Positions 9,086 to 19,815 of a stretch of 64,000 nt of DNA are shown one piece after another. Origin of the DNA: Sideroxydans sp. (GTDB taxonomy: Bacteria; Pseudomonadota; Gammaproteobacteria; Burkholderiales; Gallionellaceae); the NCBI GenBank assembly GCA_028707175.1, contig JAQTUV010000005.1:271618-335617 (forward strand), written 5' to 3'. The notes under the pieces were generated by a model. The model searched no databases, was not told the origin of the DNA, and worked only from the letters and a program-made list of their open reading frames with translations. The position numbers and the translations under genes were made by a program. Position 1 is the stretch's first letter. Every line of letters starts with the position of its first letter.

Positions 9086-11398
9086 ATGACATCTCGTTGG
9101 TGGTTTTATCCAGCTCTTGGCGCTTTGGCCCTTCCGCTTCTGCCTTTGCTCATCGTGATTTTTGCAGCCATCGTCACTTATCCGACCCTGCCCTCACTTG
9201 AAACACTGACCGACTATCGCCCAAAAATGCCATTACGCGTCTTCAGTGCGGAAGGTTTGCTAATTGGTGAGTTTGGAGAAGAACGCCGCGAACTCGTTAA
9301 AATAGACGAAGTGCCCGATCTAATGAAAAAAGCAATATTGGCCGCCGAAGATGATCGTTTCTACGAACACGGCGGCGTCGACTATATCGGCGTATTGCGC
9401 GCAGCACTTTCCAACTTTAGCTCTGGTGGCGTCAAACAAGGTGCAAGCACCATCACAATGCAAGTCGCACGCAATTTTTTCCTCTCCAAGGAAAAAACAT
9501 TATCAAGAAAATTCAATGAGATGCTCCTTTCTTTTAAGATAGAGCACAATTTAACAAAAGACGAAATCCTTCAGCTTTACATCAATCATATTTACCTTGG
9601 GCAACGTGCCTATGGCTTCGGCGCAGCGGCCCAAGCCTATTATTCAAAGCCACTAAAAGAGCTCAACATATCAGAAATGGCAATGCTTGCTGGATTGCCA
9701 AAAGCGCCTGGCGCCTACAATCCCGTTGTCAATCCCAAACGAGCACGCATCAGACAAGAATATATTCTGCATCGCATGCGCGATTTGAACTACATCAGCC
9801 AAGATGAGTTTGATAAAGCAATCAATACTCCCGTGCAAACCACACAGACAGCCTACCATCAAGCATTTTCAGTCAACGCCAGCTTTGTTGCGGAACTAGT
9901 TAGGCAGGAAATGTATGAACGCTACCAAGAAGATATTTACACCCAAGGGTATAGCGTCTACACCACCATTCGCGTGGCAGACCAAGGTGCCGCATATTCA
10001 GCGTTACGCAGAGGCGTCATGAGTTATGACCAACGGCATGGCTATCGCGGCCCGGAGGGTTACATCGATCTGAAAAAGCATGATTCGGAAGATTTAAAAG
10101 AAGACGCACTTCAAGATATTCCCGCAAATGACGATCTAATTCCGGCCATCGTTCTTGCAGCAAGCCCCAAGGAAGTAATCACCTACGTGAAAGGTGGTGA
10201 TGTCATACAAATTCAAGGAGACGGATTACGCTTCGCCCAGCAGCGTCTGGGCGATAAAGTTGCCCTCAATCAGCGCATACGCGCTGGCTCTGTAATCCGA
10301 GTACGCAAAAATTCCAATGAATTATGGGAAATCACTCAAGCACCACAAGCGGAAGCTGCATTTGTATCTGCCAATCCACGCAACGGCGCTATCTATGCAA
10401 TGGTCGGCGGATTCGATTTCAACAAGACCCAATTCAATCACGTCACCCAAGCATGGAGACAACCGGGCTCCAGCTTCAAACCCTTCATCTACTCCGCATC
10501 ATTAGAAAAGGGATTCACCCCGGCATCCATCATTAATGATGCACCGCTAGTCGTTGACCCTTTCCAAACCGGCGGAGAGGAATGGAACCCAAAAAATTAC
10601 GACGGCGAATTCGATGGCCCTATCCGCATGCGCCAAGGCCTAATCAAGTCAAAAAACCTTGTGTCGATTCGGATCCTGCAGTCCATCGGACCAAGTTATG
10701 CGCAAGATTACGTCACCAAGTTTGGTTTCGATAAAGAAAAAGTCAGCCCCTTCCTTACGATGGCGCTAGGTGCGGTATCCGTCACCCCCATGCAAATGTT
10801 AGGTGGATATTCAGTCTTTGCGAATGGCGGCTATCGCATCACTCCCTACCTGATTGATCGGGTCGAAGATGGACAAGGAAAAATACTCAGTCAAGCCACA
10901 CCTGTCGAAGCTGGCAAAGGCGCTGAGCAAGTGCTTGATGTGCGCAATGCCTTCACCATGGTCAGCATGATGCAAGACGTCGTCAAACACGGCACCGCCA
11001 TGCGCGCCATGTCGCTTGGCAGACAAGATTTAGCCGGCAAGACAGGCACCACGAATGATGCAATGGACGCTTGGTTCTGCGGATTCCATCCAAGCGTTGT
11101 TGGGATCGCTTGGGTCGGGTATGACACACCCCGCACTTTAGGCGAAAAAGAAACGGGGGGCGGCGCCTCACTACCAATTTGGATCGACTACATGAAAGTA
11201 GCGCTCAAAGACGTGCCAGCATTTGAATACGCCGTACCGCCGCGCATCGTTGCAGCCCGCATCAACGACAACGGGCTTCGCGACAACAATAGCTCACGAA
11301 CGGAATATTTCTACGAAGAGAACCTTCCTGGAGAACAAGGAAACGCTCCAGCAAGCGGTGTCAAACCTGCGACGGCTGATGGCGACCAATTATTCTAA
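9086..11398 (+). CDS. mrcA: penicillin-binding protein 1A (class A PBP)
   Basis: Bifunctional peptidoglycan synthase of the inner membrane, 770 residues from the ATG at 9086. An N-terminal membrane anchor is followed by a GT51 glycosyltransferase domain (EDDRFYEHGGVD with the catalytic Glu, GASTITMQVARNFFL, then LYINHIYLGQRAYGFG) and a transpeptidase domain with the three active-site motifs: PGSSFKPF (SxxK), SKN, and KTGTTNDAMDAWF. An OB-like insert (GDGLRFAQQRL) separates the two, as in PBP1A. It is divergent from pilM and abuts the next gene. Confidence 0.94.
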   Translation: MTSRWWFYPALGALALPLLPLLIVIFAAIVTYPTLPSLETLTDYRPKMPLRVFSAEGLLIGEFGEERRELVKIDEVPDLMKKAILAAEDDRFYEHGGVDYIGVLRAALSNFSSGGVKQGASTITMQVARNFFLSKEKTLSRKFNEMLLSFKIEHNLTKDEILQLYINHIYLGQRAYGFGAAAQAYYSKPLKELNISEMAMLAGLPKAPGAYNPVVNPKRARIRQEYILHRMRDLNYISQDEFDKAINTPVQTTQTAYHQAFSVNASFVAELVRQEMYERYQEDIYTQGYSVYTTIRVADQGAAYSALRRGVMSYDQRHGYRGPEGYIDLKKHDSEDLKEDALQDIPANDDLIPAIVLAASPKEVITYVKGGDVIQIQGDGLRFAQQRLGDKVALNQRIRAGSVIRVRKNSNELWEITQAPQAEAAFVSANPRNGAIYAMVGGFDFNKTQFNHVTQAWRQPGSSFKPFIYSASLEKGFTPASIINDAPLVVDPFQTGGEEWNPKNYDGEFDGPIRMRQGLIKSKNLVSIRILQSIGPSYAQDYVTKFGFDKEKVSPFLTMALGAVSVTPMQMLGGYSVFANGGYRITPYLIDRVEDGQGKILSQATPVEAGKGAEQVLDVRNAFTMVSMMQDVVKHGTAMRAMSLGRQDLAGKTGTTNDAMDAWFCGFHPSVVGIAWVGYDTPRTLGEKETGGGASLPIWIDYMKVALKDVPAFEYAVPPRIVAARINDNGLRDNNSSRTEYFYEENLPGEQGNAPASGVKPATADGDQLF

Positions 11399-12022
11399 AT
11401 GAGCAAAAATACCTCATCTCGTCGAGATTTGATGCGTGAGCAGCTCGCCCACCAAGCTGCTCGCCTGATTGCCGAGGACGGCATCACCGACTTTGCCTTT
11501 GCCAAGCGCAAGGCAGCCAAACAGCTAGGTGCTGCAGAAACGCATCACCTACCCAGCAATGAAGAAGTGGTAAACGCGCTACACAGCTACCGCGCCCTTT
11601 ACCAAAAAGATAGTCACCCAGACATGCTCCTTCAACTACGTGAAGAAGCACTTGCCGCGATGAAATTGTTGGAAGAATTCAAGCCTTATCTCACTGGCTC
11701 CGTATTGAATGGCACCGCTAACGAACAGTCTGATATCAACCTCATGCTGTTCAGCGACGATGCAAAAGCTGTGCTGCTATTCTTGCTCAAGCACAACCTT
11801 GACTTTGACGATGGCGAATGGAAAACACGCGTCGGCGGGCATGAAGAAACCGTTCCAAGCTACACACTTACCAGCGATTCTGACGCACAGATACACATCA
11901 TCGTCATGCCAGAGAACACCCGACACAGTGGCAGCCGCCATCCAGAGACCCACGCCGACATTAGTGCATTAGAAACTTTGTTAGCAGGGCAATCAGCCCA
12001 GCTGGTCAACGACCCTTCCTAG
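11399..12022 (+). CDS. nucleotidyltransferase-like conserved protein
   Basis: Conserved betaproteobacterial protein of 207 residues that begins one base after the mrcA stop. The N-terminal half is helical (REQLAHQAARLIAEDGI, FAKRKAAKQLGA). The C-terminal half, with YLTGSVLNGTANEQSDINLM, resembles the G-S...D-x-D/N core of minor nucleotidyltransferases, but the second acidic residue appears to be Asn, so activity is uncertain. Its function is not known to me. It overlaps the converging phosphoesterase gene by 17 bases. Confidence 0.75.
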   Translation: MSKNTSSRRDLMREQLAHQAARLIAEDGITDFAFAKRKAAKQLGAAETHHLPSNEEVVNALHSYRALYQKDSHPDMLLQLREEALAAMKLLEEFKPYLTGSVLNGTANEQSDINLMLFSDDAKAVLLFLLKHNLDFDDGEWKTRVGGHEETVPSYTLTSDSDAQIHIIVMPENTRHSGSRHPETHADISALETLLAGQSAQLVNDPS

Positions 12023-12836
12023 CCTTCTTCCATACGCCCGTGATGGGCTGCTGATCCTTGCTCTCACCCAAGAGGGGCAGACCGTACATCTCAGAAAGTG
12101 TACGTAGTAGTGTGTAGTGGCTGATGCGCTGCGCTGATTTTCCCTGCTTCACCTGCTCGCCCACAAAGATCGTCGCGATACGATTGCCTTCGCGGCCATC
12201 ATCTTCATCGAACGTCACGATGAGCAAACTGTTGTGTGTCATCGCCCACTGCGCATAGGCCTCGATGTTCTGCTTCAACCACGCATCACCCTCTTCGATG
12301 CTGCCATCGTGCATGTCGTTACGCTGGTCTGGCACCACCAAAGATACGGTAGGCAATTGTGAGAAATCTTGCGGGAACGCCGTGAAGGGTTGGTTGGATG
12401 TAGCCAACTCTTTCCAGTTCGCTGACGGATTGTGTTTGCGCATGTACGCACCGTAGCGACACCCTTCGTAGCCAGCCTCAGGTAAAGATTCTGAATAGCT
12501 GACGAAGCTCAGCCCCTTTTCGATGAGTGCGCCTCCCAGATTCTCACCCTTCAATTCCAGCGGGCAGGCATTGCTGCTGATGCCGCGCGTCGTGCCAGAG
12601 AACAAGGCTAGATAGTTGGGCTGACTGGGATGGGTGACCCCATACGAATGGGTGAACAACACGCCGCGTTGCGCGAGAGCATTGATGTAGGGTGCATCAA
12701 CATTACCGATAATCTTGGAATAAGCTCGGTTCTCTTCCACCACGATGACGATGTGATCGGGGCGCGGCAAAGCAACTTCTGTTGCGATGGCGGATTGAAC
12801 GACAGAGAAGAACGCAAGCGCGAACAGTGCTTTCAT
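12006..12836 (-). CDS. secreted phosphoesterase (acid phosphatase / phospholipase C family)
   Basis: A 276-residue member of the alkaline-phosphatase-like phosphoesterase family. The start is taken at 12836 because MKALFALAFFSVVQSAIA is a clear signal peptide; the longer ORF would place 38 Arg-rich residues before it. Motifs include DHIVIVVEENRAYSKIIG at the mature N terminus, THPSQPNYLALFSG around the expected metal-binding region, and IVTFDEDDG near the C terminus. The likely role is hydrolysis of phosphomonoesters or phospholipid headgroups in the periplasm or outside. Substrate is unknown. It starts 4 bases after the small cysteine protein gene. Confidence 0.85.
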   Translation of the reverse strand: MKALFALAFFSVVQSAIATEVALPRPDHIVIVVEENRAYSKIIGNVDAPYINALAQRGVLFTHSYGVTHPSQPNYLALFSGTTRGISSNACPLELKGENLGGALIEKGLSFVSYSESLPEAGYEGCRYGAYMRKHNPSANWKELATSNQPFTAFPQDFSQLPTVSLVVPDQRNDMHDGSIEEGDAWLKQNIEAYAQWAMTHNSLLIVTFDEDDGREGNRIATIFVGEQVKQGKSAQRISHYTLLRTLSEMYGLPLLGESKDQQPITGVWKKARKGR

Positions 12837-12840
12837 GAAA

Positions 12841-13035
12841 TCACTCATCTTGGCTGGAAGTCGGTGCAGGCGCAGAGGCTTCATCGAGCGCCTTCTTCTT
12901 CGGGCGGTTCTTACTCGGGTCAGCGAAGTTGAAACGCCCTGCCAGCACACACCCTTTCATACCGATGTCGCAAGGCTTGTTCAGCACCTTCTGGCACTGA
13001 TCATTGACCTCATGCGGACAACCCCAACCGCCCAT
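12841..13035 (-). CDS. small four-cysteine conserved protein
   Basis: A 64-residue protein with four regularly spaced cysteines (C6, C14, C22, C29) in its first half, including WGCPHEV and KPCDIGMKGC, and a lysine/proline-rich tail. It has a good ribosome-binding site (GAGG, 8 bases before the ATG) and sits 11 bases after yjdM, upstream of the phosphoesterase. The cysteine pattern suggests a bound metal or disulfides; this is inference. I recall similar short proteins in other betaproteobacteria but know no function. Confidence 0.7.
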   Translation of the reverse strand: MGGWGCPHEVNDQCQKVLNKPCDIGMKGCVLAGRFNFADPSKNRPKKKALDEASAPAPTSSQDE

Positions 13036-13046
13036 GTTTGCGCCTC

Positions 13047-13385
13047 TTAAGCCTTCTTCACGAACTCGGTCTTCAATTGCATCGCACCGATACCATCGAT
13101 CTTGCAGTCGATGTCATGGTCGCCATCCACCAAGCGGATGTTCTTCACCTTGGTACCCACTTTCACAACAGAAGACGAACCTTTGATCTTCAGATCTTTG
13201 ATGACGGTAATCGTGTCTCCGTCATTCAATACCGTACCGAAGGCATCCTTGAACACCTTCACTTCTTCTACTGCCTCAGCAGCGACTTTAGGCCATTCGT
13301 GCGCACACTCTGGACAGACATAGTTATCACCATCTTCGTAGGTGAATTCGGAACTGCATTTAGGGCATTTTGGGAAGTTAGTCAT
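13047..13385 (-). CDS. yjdM: PhnA/YjdM family zinc-ribbon protein
   Basis: A 112-residue homologue of E. coli YjdM (formerly PhnA). The N-terminal zinc ribbon has two Cys pairs (CPKCSSEF and CPECAHEW), followed by the conserved C-terminal SH3-like barrel [35 protein letters not shown], ending in EFVKKA. The old link to alkylphosphonate use is by name only; the molecular role is not settled. It probably leads a three-gene unit with the small Cys protein and the phosphoesterase. Confidence 0.92.
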   Translation of the reverse strand: MTNFPKCPKCSSEFTYEDGDNYVCPECAHEWPKVAAEAVEEVKVFKDAFGTVLNDGDTITVIKDLKIKGSSSVVKVGTKVKNIRLVDGDHDIDCKIDGIGAMQLKTEFVKKA

Positions 13386-13430
13386 AGTCAGTACAGTGTA
13401 AAAATTAGGAAATAGGGAAAGTGGTAGCTA

Positions 13431-14162
13431 CTACATTTTATAACCCCGATGCACCGCCACCACACCACCCGTCATGTTGAAGTACTCGACGCGCTCCAGC
13501 CCGGCATCCACCATCATCTGTTTCAACTCTTCCTGGCCCGGATGCATGCGGATGGATTCGGCAAGGTAGCGGTAGCTGTCGGCATCGTTGGCGATGAGTT
13601 CGCCCATCTTGGGGAGTAGCTTGAAGGAGTATAGGTCGTACATCTTCTCCAGCGGTTTGGCGACCTTGGAGAATTCCAACACGATGACACGGCCACCGGG
13701 TTTGAGTACGCGCTTCATCTCGCGCAGGGCGGCATCTTTATGTGTGACGTTGCGTAGGCCGAAGGCGATGCTGACGCAGTCGAAATAATTATCAGGGAAA
13801 GGCAGGTGTTCGGCGTCGCATTGCGCAGTGGGCGTTGGGGTGCCGTTGTCGATCATGCGGTCGCGACCGACGCGGAGCATGGCATTGTTGATGTCAGTGA
13901 GGATGACCTGACCACGACTGCCGACCTTCTTCAGGAAAAGCTTGGACAGATCGCCTGAGCCACCCGCCACATCCAACACGCGCTGGCCTTCGTGGACGTT
14001 CGCCAGACCCACCGCGAACGGTTTCCACACGCGATGCAGACCGACCGACATGAGGTCGTTCATGATGTCGTATTTGCTGGCGACGGAAGTAAATACGCCT
14101 GCGACCTTCTTGGCCTTTTCGCTCTCGTCTACGGTCTGAAATCCAAAGTGGGTCTTGCTCAT
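13431..14162 (-). CDS. ubiE: ubiquinone/menaquinone C-methyltransferase UbiE
   Basis: SAM-dependent methyltransferase for the C-methylation step of ubiquinone synthesis. The start at 14162 ([11 protein letters not shown]) has AAGGAG 7 bases upstream; the 349-codon ORF simply runs back through the DUF971 gene. The 243 residues match the family length. Visible motifs are the SAM-binding [25 protein letters not shown] and the family signature [15 protein letters not shown]. It follows the DUF971 gene by 25 bases. Confidence 0.95.
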   Translation of the reverse strand: MSKTHFGFQTVDESEKAKKVAGVFTSVASKYDIMNDLMSVGLHRVWKPFAVGLANVHEGQRVLDVAGGSGDLSKLFLKKVGSRGQVILTDINNAMLRVGRDRMIDNGTPTPTAQCDAEHLPFPDNYFDCVSIAFGLRNVTHKDAALREMKRVLKPGGRVIVLEFSKVAKPLEKMYDLYSFKLLPKMGELIANDADSYRYLAESIRMHPGQEELKQMMVDAGLERVEYFNMTGGVVAVHRGYKM

Positions 14163-14187
14163 GGTGAGGCTCCTTAAATTCGTTTCC

Positions 14188-14541
14188 CTATTTGGGATCG
14201 CGGCTCGCGCCGGCTGCTTCCAACTTGCCCAAGTAGTCATGCCACATGCCTTCTTGGTATTGCCCCATCTCATGCAGGTAGTCCCACGAGTACAGCCCAG
14301 TGTCATGCCCATCGTCGAACGTAATCTTGAGTGCATATTGACCGGCAGGTTCAATGTTGGTGATGCCGACATCGCGCTTGCCGACCTGCAAAGTCTCTTG
14401 CCCTTTGCCATGGCCGCGCACTTCCGCAGAAGGTGAGAATACACGCAGAAACTCGGCTGGAAATTTGTAGCGCGTGTCATTATCGAACGCGACTTCGAGC
14501 GTCTTGGATTTTTGATGCAGAATGATTTCGGTGGGTGTCAT
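14188..14541 (-). CDS. DUF971 family protein
   Basis: A 117-residue protein matching the DUF971 domain (related to the N-terminal domain of gamma-butyrobetaine hydroxylase), with [20 protein letters not shown] and [21 protein letters not shown]. The start at 14541 overlaps the rfaE2 stop as ATGA, whereas the longer ORF would run antisense to known motifs. Such stand-alone proteins often lie next to ubiE, as here, and have been tied to iron-sulfur or quinone biology only loosely. Function is unknown. Confidence 0.85.
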   Translation of the reverse strand: MTPTEIILHQKSKTLEVAFDNDTRYKFPAEFLRVFSPSAEVRGHGKGQETLQVGKRDVGITNIEPAGQYALKITFDDGHDTGLYSWDYLHEMGQYQEGMWHDYLGKLEAAGASRDPK

Positions 14542-15027
14542 AACGAGCGTATCTTCTTCAATAGTGCGGTGGTGGAACGCTCGTGCAGGAAAGGGATGCT
14601 GTGCACCGAACCGCCCCAGCCTTGCACTTCTTTGCTTCCTACGATGTTCTCTGGCTTCCAATCGCCACCCTTCACTAGCTTGTCGGGATGGCAGGCGAGG
14701 ACGAGGTTGAGCGGAGTGTCTTCATCGAACTGCACCACCAAGCTCACCGATTCCAGCGAAGCCAATACCGCCATGCGGTCGTCTTGCTGATTGATGGGGC
14801 GGTCATCACCTTTGCCTTGGCGCTTCACCGAAGCATCGCTATTCACACCAACGATGAGCGACGCGCCCAACGCCCGCGCTTGCGCCAAGTAAGTGACATG
14901 GCCGCGATGCAACACATCGAAGCAGCCGTTAGTAAACACCAGCGGACGCGGTAAGGCAGCGACTTTGGCTGCGAGGTCCGCATCTGTGGCAATTTTATTT
15001 TCAAAACTGGGAGTGGGATAGTTCACG

Positions 15028-15044
<17 letters not shown>
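14538..15044 (-). CDS. rfaE2: heptose 1-phosphate adenylyltransferase
   Basis: Nucleotidyltransferase making ADP-D-glycero-beta-D-manno-heptose for the lipopolysaccharide inner core. The 168 residues match the stand-alone C-terminal half of E. coli HldE: FTNGCFDVLHRGHVTYL contains the HxGH-type nucleotide-binding motif, and VGVNSDASVKRQGKG and DRMAVLASLESV are family signatures. The kinase half (rfaE1) is not in this window. It overlaps dolP by 17 bases and DUF971 by 4, so the three are probably co-transcribed. Confidence 0.92.
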
Positions 15045-16550
<1,506 letters not shown>

Positions 16551-16551
<1 letters not shown>

Positions 16552-17735
16552 TATTCCGCTTTTGTCTCGACCAGCAACATTGCCTGCCCTGCACGCAACA
16601 CAGCCGGCGTACCTTGGCGCTCCAAGGTATGACCATATAGATTGATCTTGCCCGTCACCCCATCCAAGGGAATCGAATTGATCGTGTCATGCTGATAGAA
16701 CACTTGCAATAAACGATATGCATCGATACCCAAGGCATACAGACGCTCACGATCTAGCGACAAAGGCGGCGTCACATGCGGATAAACCATCACAGCGGGG
16801 TGATCCGGCTGTAACACCCAAGGCATATCCATAAAACGAACTTCAGACAGATCGAAGTTCACCATGTTGTTTTCATTCCCTGCGAACACTTGCGAGGTGG
16901 CATAGATCGGCAAAAGGTTGCTGATGAATGGACGCAACGCACGTGCCTTATCAAGCTCTGCCGCTAAGAACACCATATTGCCCTGCTCTGTCGGGATCTT
17001 ACTCAACACCTTTGAATCACCTGCGTAGATGATCTCCGCATTCACCACACCGCCGGATCTCTTCCAGCTTTCAGTGAACGCCACCGCTAAACGCTTCGAC
17101 AAGACCGAATCTGTCCGCACGATCGTTGCGCTCAACAACCCCGCTGCCGTGGCCAGATCCGCACTTTGCCGCGCCTCCACCTCGCCCGGCAAACCAAAGA
17201 AATAAAGCTGATCCGCGCGCGTCGTATCAATCACATTCAGCGCCAAGGTCGGCACAGGCAGATCAGGATTGGCAGCCAATGCCGCCACGCCATTTCGTGT
17301 CAGCGGCCCCGCCACCGCAACCGCCCCTAATTTAATGGCTTTTTGATAAGCAGCAACCGCCTCAGACTTTTCGTCATCACAGGGATACACACGCACTGGC
17401 AATCCATTCGCTTGCGCCTCTGCCCCAACCATAAACCCCTGCTGAATGATCTCTGCCGCCTTGCCGTATGCCGCCGACTTCAAGGGCAAAATCAAAGCAA
17501 TGTGATGCTCGACAACATCATCGGGTACCGTTGCTCCCACACCAGAAGCGCTCACCGGCATTGACGCTACCGCGCCAGCACCGACCACCGCTGAGGCCGG
17601 AAGGCTAACTGCCGACGTAGGTGTCACCAACTTTGTTGTATCTACTTGTGCAGTAGCGCAGCCATATACGCTCACGTATAGTGCCGCGACTAAAATCCCA
17701 CGCAACCATTTCGATTCAGAGGCAACCTTTTGCAT
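16551..17735 (-). CDS. lpoA: penicillin-binding protein activator LpoA
   Basis: Outer-membrane lipoprotein that activates PBP1A, whose gene (mrcA) is also in this window. The 394 residues hold a lipoprotein signal (LVAALYVSVYGC) and the C-terminal periplasmic-binding-protein-like domain (HIALILPLKSAAYGKAAEIIQQGF, VAVAGPLTRNGVAALA). It is shorter than E. coli LpoA (about 680) because the N-terminal TPR domain is absent, as in many betaproteobacteria. ATG at 17735 is preferred over the TTG at 17750. It overlaps the divergent rsmI start by 6 bases. Confidence 0.88.
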
Positions 17736-18590
17736 ATCAAGACCGATCAAAAATTGGAGTGCGCATTATATGTAGTCGCCACGCCGATAGGAAATTTAAG
17801 CGATATCACCCATCGAGCACTGAATGTGCTGGGCGCGGCAGACGTCGTCGCAGCTGAAGACACGCGCAACACCAAGCATTTATTACAGCATCACGGCATC
17901 AGCGATGCGCGCATGCTGGCGCTACATCAACACAACGAACGTGGCGCAGCCGACAAAGTCATCGCCCTTTTACAACAAGGCCATAACGTCGCCTTAGTCA
18001 CCGATGCGGGTACACCCGCCGTCAGCGATCCCGGCGCAGTGTTGGTGGACGCCGTGCGCAACGCAGGCTTCCGCATCATCCCCATTCCTGGCGCCAGTGC
18101 CGTGGTGACAGCCCTTTCTGCTTCTGGTTTGGCCTCGCCACATTTCTTGTTTTACGGATTCTTGCCGAACAAATCTTCGGCACGTTGCAGCGCGCTACAA
18201 GCACTCATCGAGCATCCGTATAACTTGGCATTCTACGAAGCGCCGCACCGCATCCTCGAATGCACCGCTGATTTGCAAACCGTGTTCGGCGACGAACGCG
18301 AAATCGTATTCGCACGCGAAATCACCAAACTATTTGAAAGCATCCACCGCTGCAAACTGGGCGCCGCCTTAGATTGGCTGAACAGCGACCCCAACAACCT
18401 GCGCGGCGAATTTGTGGTGTTGGTATCAGGGGCAACGCCACGCGAAGGACTGGATGCCGAAACCGAACGCACCTTGTCTTTATTGCTGGAAGAATTGCCA
18501 CTGAAACAAGCCGTACAACTTGCAGTAAAGATTACGGGCGTGAATAAAAATGAGCTGTACCAACGCGCGCTGGCGCTCAAACAACAATGA
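17730..18590 (+). CDS. rsmI: 16S rRNA 2'-O-ribose methyltransferase RsmI
   Basis: Tetrapyrrole-methylase-fold enzyme that methylates the ribose of C1402 in 16S rRNA. The 286 residues show ALYVVATPIGNLSDIT, AAEDTRNTKHLL, LVTDAGTPAVSDPG and PIPGASAVVTALSASGL, all family signatures. The TTG at 17730 is preferred because AGAGG lies 7 bases upstream; a second TTG at 17754 would give 278 residues. The start codon lies inside the first codons of divergent lpoA, so promoters for both genes must lie inside each other's coding sequence. Confidence 0.93.
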   Translation: MHIKTDQKLECALYVVATPIGNLSDITHRALNVLGAADVVAAEDTRNTKHLLQHHGISDARMLALHQHNERGAADKVIALLQQGHNVALVTDAGTPAVSDPGAVLVDAVRNAGFRIIPIPGASAVVTALSASGLASPHFLFYGFLPNKSSARCSALQALIEHPYNLAFYEAPHRILECTADLQTVFGDEREIVFAREITKLFESIHRCKLGAALDWLNSDPNNLRGEFVVLVSGATPREGLDAETERTLSLLLEELPLKQAVQLAVKITGVNKNELYQRALALKQQ

Positions 18591-18666
18591 GTGAACGGAC
18601 TTCCTCTAACTTTGGTTTGCTAAACTGCGTCACCAACGTCAAACGTCTAAAAGGTTCCAAGACACC

Positions 18667-19809
18667 ATGCTGAACAAACTCATCGCACTTTCTTTGCTAG
18701 CGCTATTGAGCGCTTGCGGCGCGGGCGACAAGCCTGCAGCAACGGCGGCCGCCCCTGCTGCTGCGTCTGCCCCACCCCCACCAGAAGTCGAGGTCCTCAC
18801 CATCGTTGCGGGCGACGCCACTTTCACGCAAGACCTGCCGGGGCGAGTACAGGCTTTCCGCACCGCACAGGTGCGCGCCCGCGTGGATGGTGTCGTGGAA
18901 GCACGCTTGTTCAAAGAAGGCAGTCAGGTGAAAGCCAACTCAAGACTGTTCCGCATCGACTCACGCAGTTACCAAGCCACGGCGGACGCCGCCAGAGCGG
19001 ATGCCGCGCTGGCCAAAGAGACGGTTGAGCGCCTGAAACGCCTGCGCGAGATCAATGGCGTCAGCCAACAAGACCTCGATATTGCCCAAAACAAAGCCAA
19101 ACAAACTGCCGCCACACTCATCAAAGCTGAAGAAGATTTGGCGAACGCTCATGTTCCCGCCCCCCTTTCTGGCTTCATTGGCCGCTCACAAGTCACCGAG
19201 GGTGCGCTGGTCAACAAGAGTACCGCGACCCTGCTTGCCACCATCGAACAGCTCGATCCGGTCTATGTGAATTTCACCCAATCTAGCGCCGAGCTATCGA
19301 GCTTGCGCCACGCGGTTTCCACTGGCGTGTTGAAAAATGCCAACGGCGCCAAGGTCGAGTTATTGCTGGAAGACGGCAGCATCTATCCACAAGCAGGCAA
19401 GCTCTCTTTCAGCGATCTCGCCGTCGATCCTTCCACGGGGTCGGTGTCGCTCCGCGCCGAGTTCCCCAATGCGAAACGCGACCTATTGCCCGGCATGTTC
19501 GTGCGCATCCGCTTCCCGCAAGCTATTGCCGAAAATGCCATCCGCGTGCCACAACGCGCGGTGCAGTCCAACACTTCGGGGCAGTTCGTTATGGTCGTCG
19601 GGGCAGATGGCAAAGCCAACCCGCAACCGATCAAGACCGGCGGCATGGCTTCGACCGACTTCGTCATCCTCAGTGGGCTTAAAGGCGGCGAACAAGTCAT
19701 CGTGAATGGTTTGCAAAAAGCGCGGCCCGGCATCGTGGTGAAGGCGGTACCCCTCGTCGAGACGATGAAGCTGGACAAGCAGCTCACCGCTCCCGCTCCT
19801 TCCAAGTAA
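18667..19809 (+). CDS. RND efflux periplasmic adaptor (AcrA/MexA type)
   Basis: Membrane-fusion lipoprotein, 380 residues, with lipobox LLSACG and an Ala/Pro-rich linker. It has the split lipoyl domain (VQAFRTAQVRARVDGVVEA and VPAPLSGFIGRSQVTEGALV) around an alpha-hairpin (AALAKETVERLKRLREINGVSQQDLD), then beta-barrel and membrane-proximal domains ending in GLQKARPGIVVKAVP. It bridges the inner-membrane pump encoded 6 bases downstream to an outer-membrane channel. No TolC-type gene is next to it, so the channel must be encoded elsewhere. Confidence 0.92.
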   Translation: MLNKLIALSLLALLSACGAGDKPAATAAAPAAASAPPPPEVEVLTIVAGDATFTQDLPGRVQAFRTAQVRARVDGVVEARLFKEGSQVKANSRLFRIDSRSYQATADAARADAALAKETVERLKRLREINGVSQQDLDIAQNKAKQTAATLIKAEEDLANAHVPAPLSGFIGRSQVTEGALVNKSTATLLATIEQLDPVYVNFTQSSAELSSLRHAVSTGVLKNANGAKVELLLEDGSIYPQAGKLSFSDLAVDPSTGSVSLRAEFPNAKRDLLPGMFVRIRFPQAIAENAIRVPQRAVQSNTSGQFVMVVGADGKANPQPIKTGGMASTDFVILSGLKGGEQVIVNGLQKARPGIVVKAVPLVETMKLDKQLTAPAPSK

Positions 19810-19815
19810 GCCGCC

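Noticed and set aside
13431-14480. 349-codon version of ubiE
   Set aside because: The first 106 codons run through the DUF971 gene in another frame; the homologous start with AAGGAG is at 14162.
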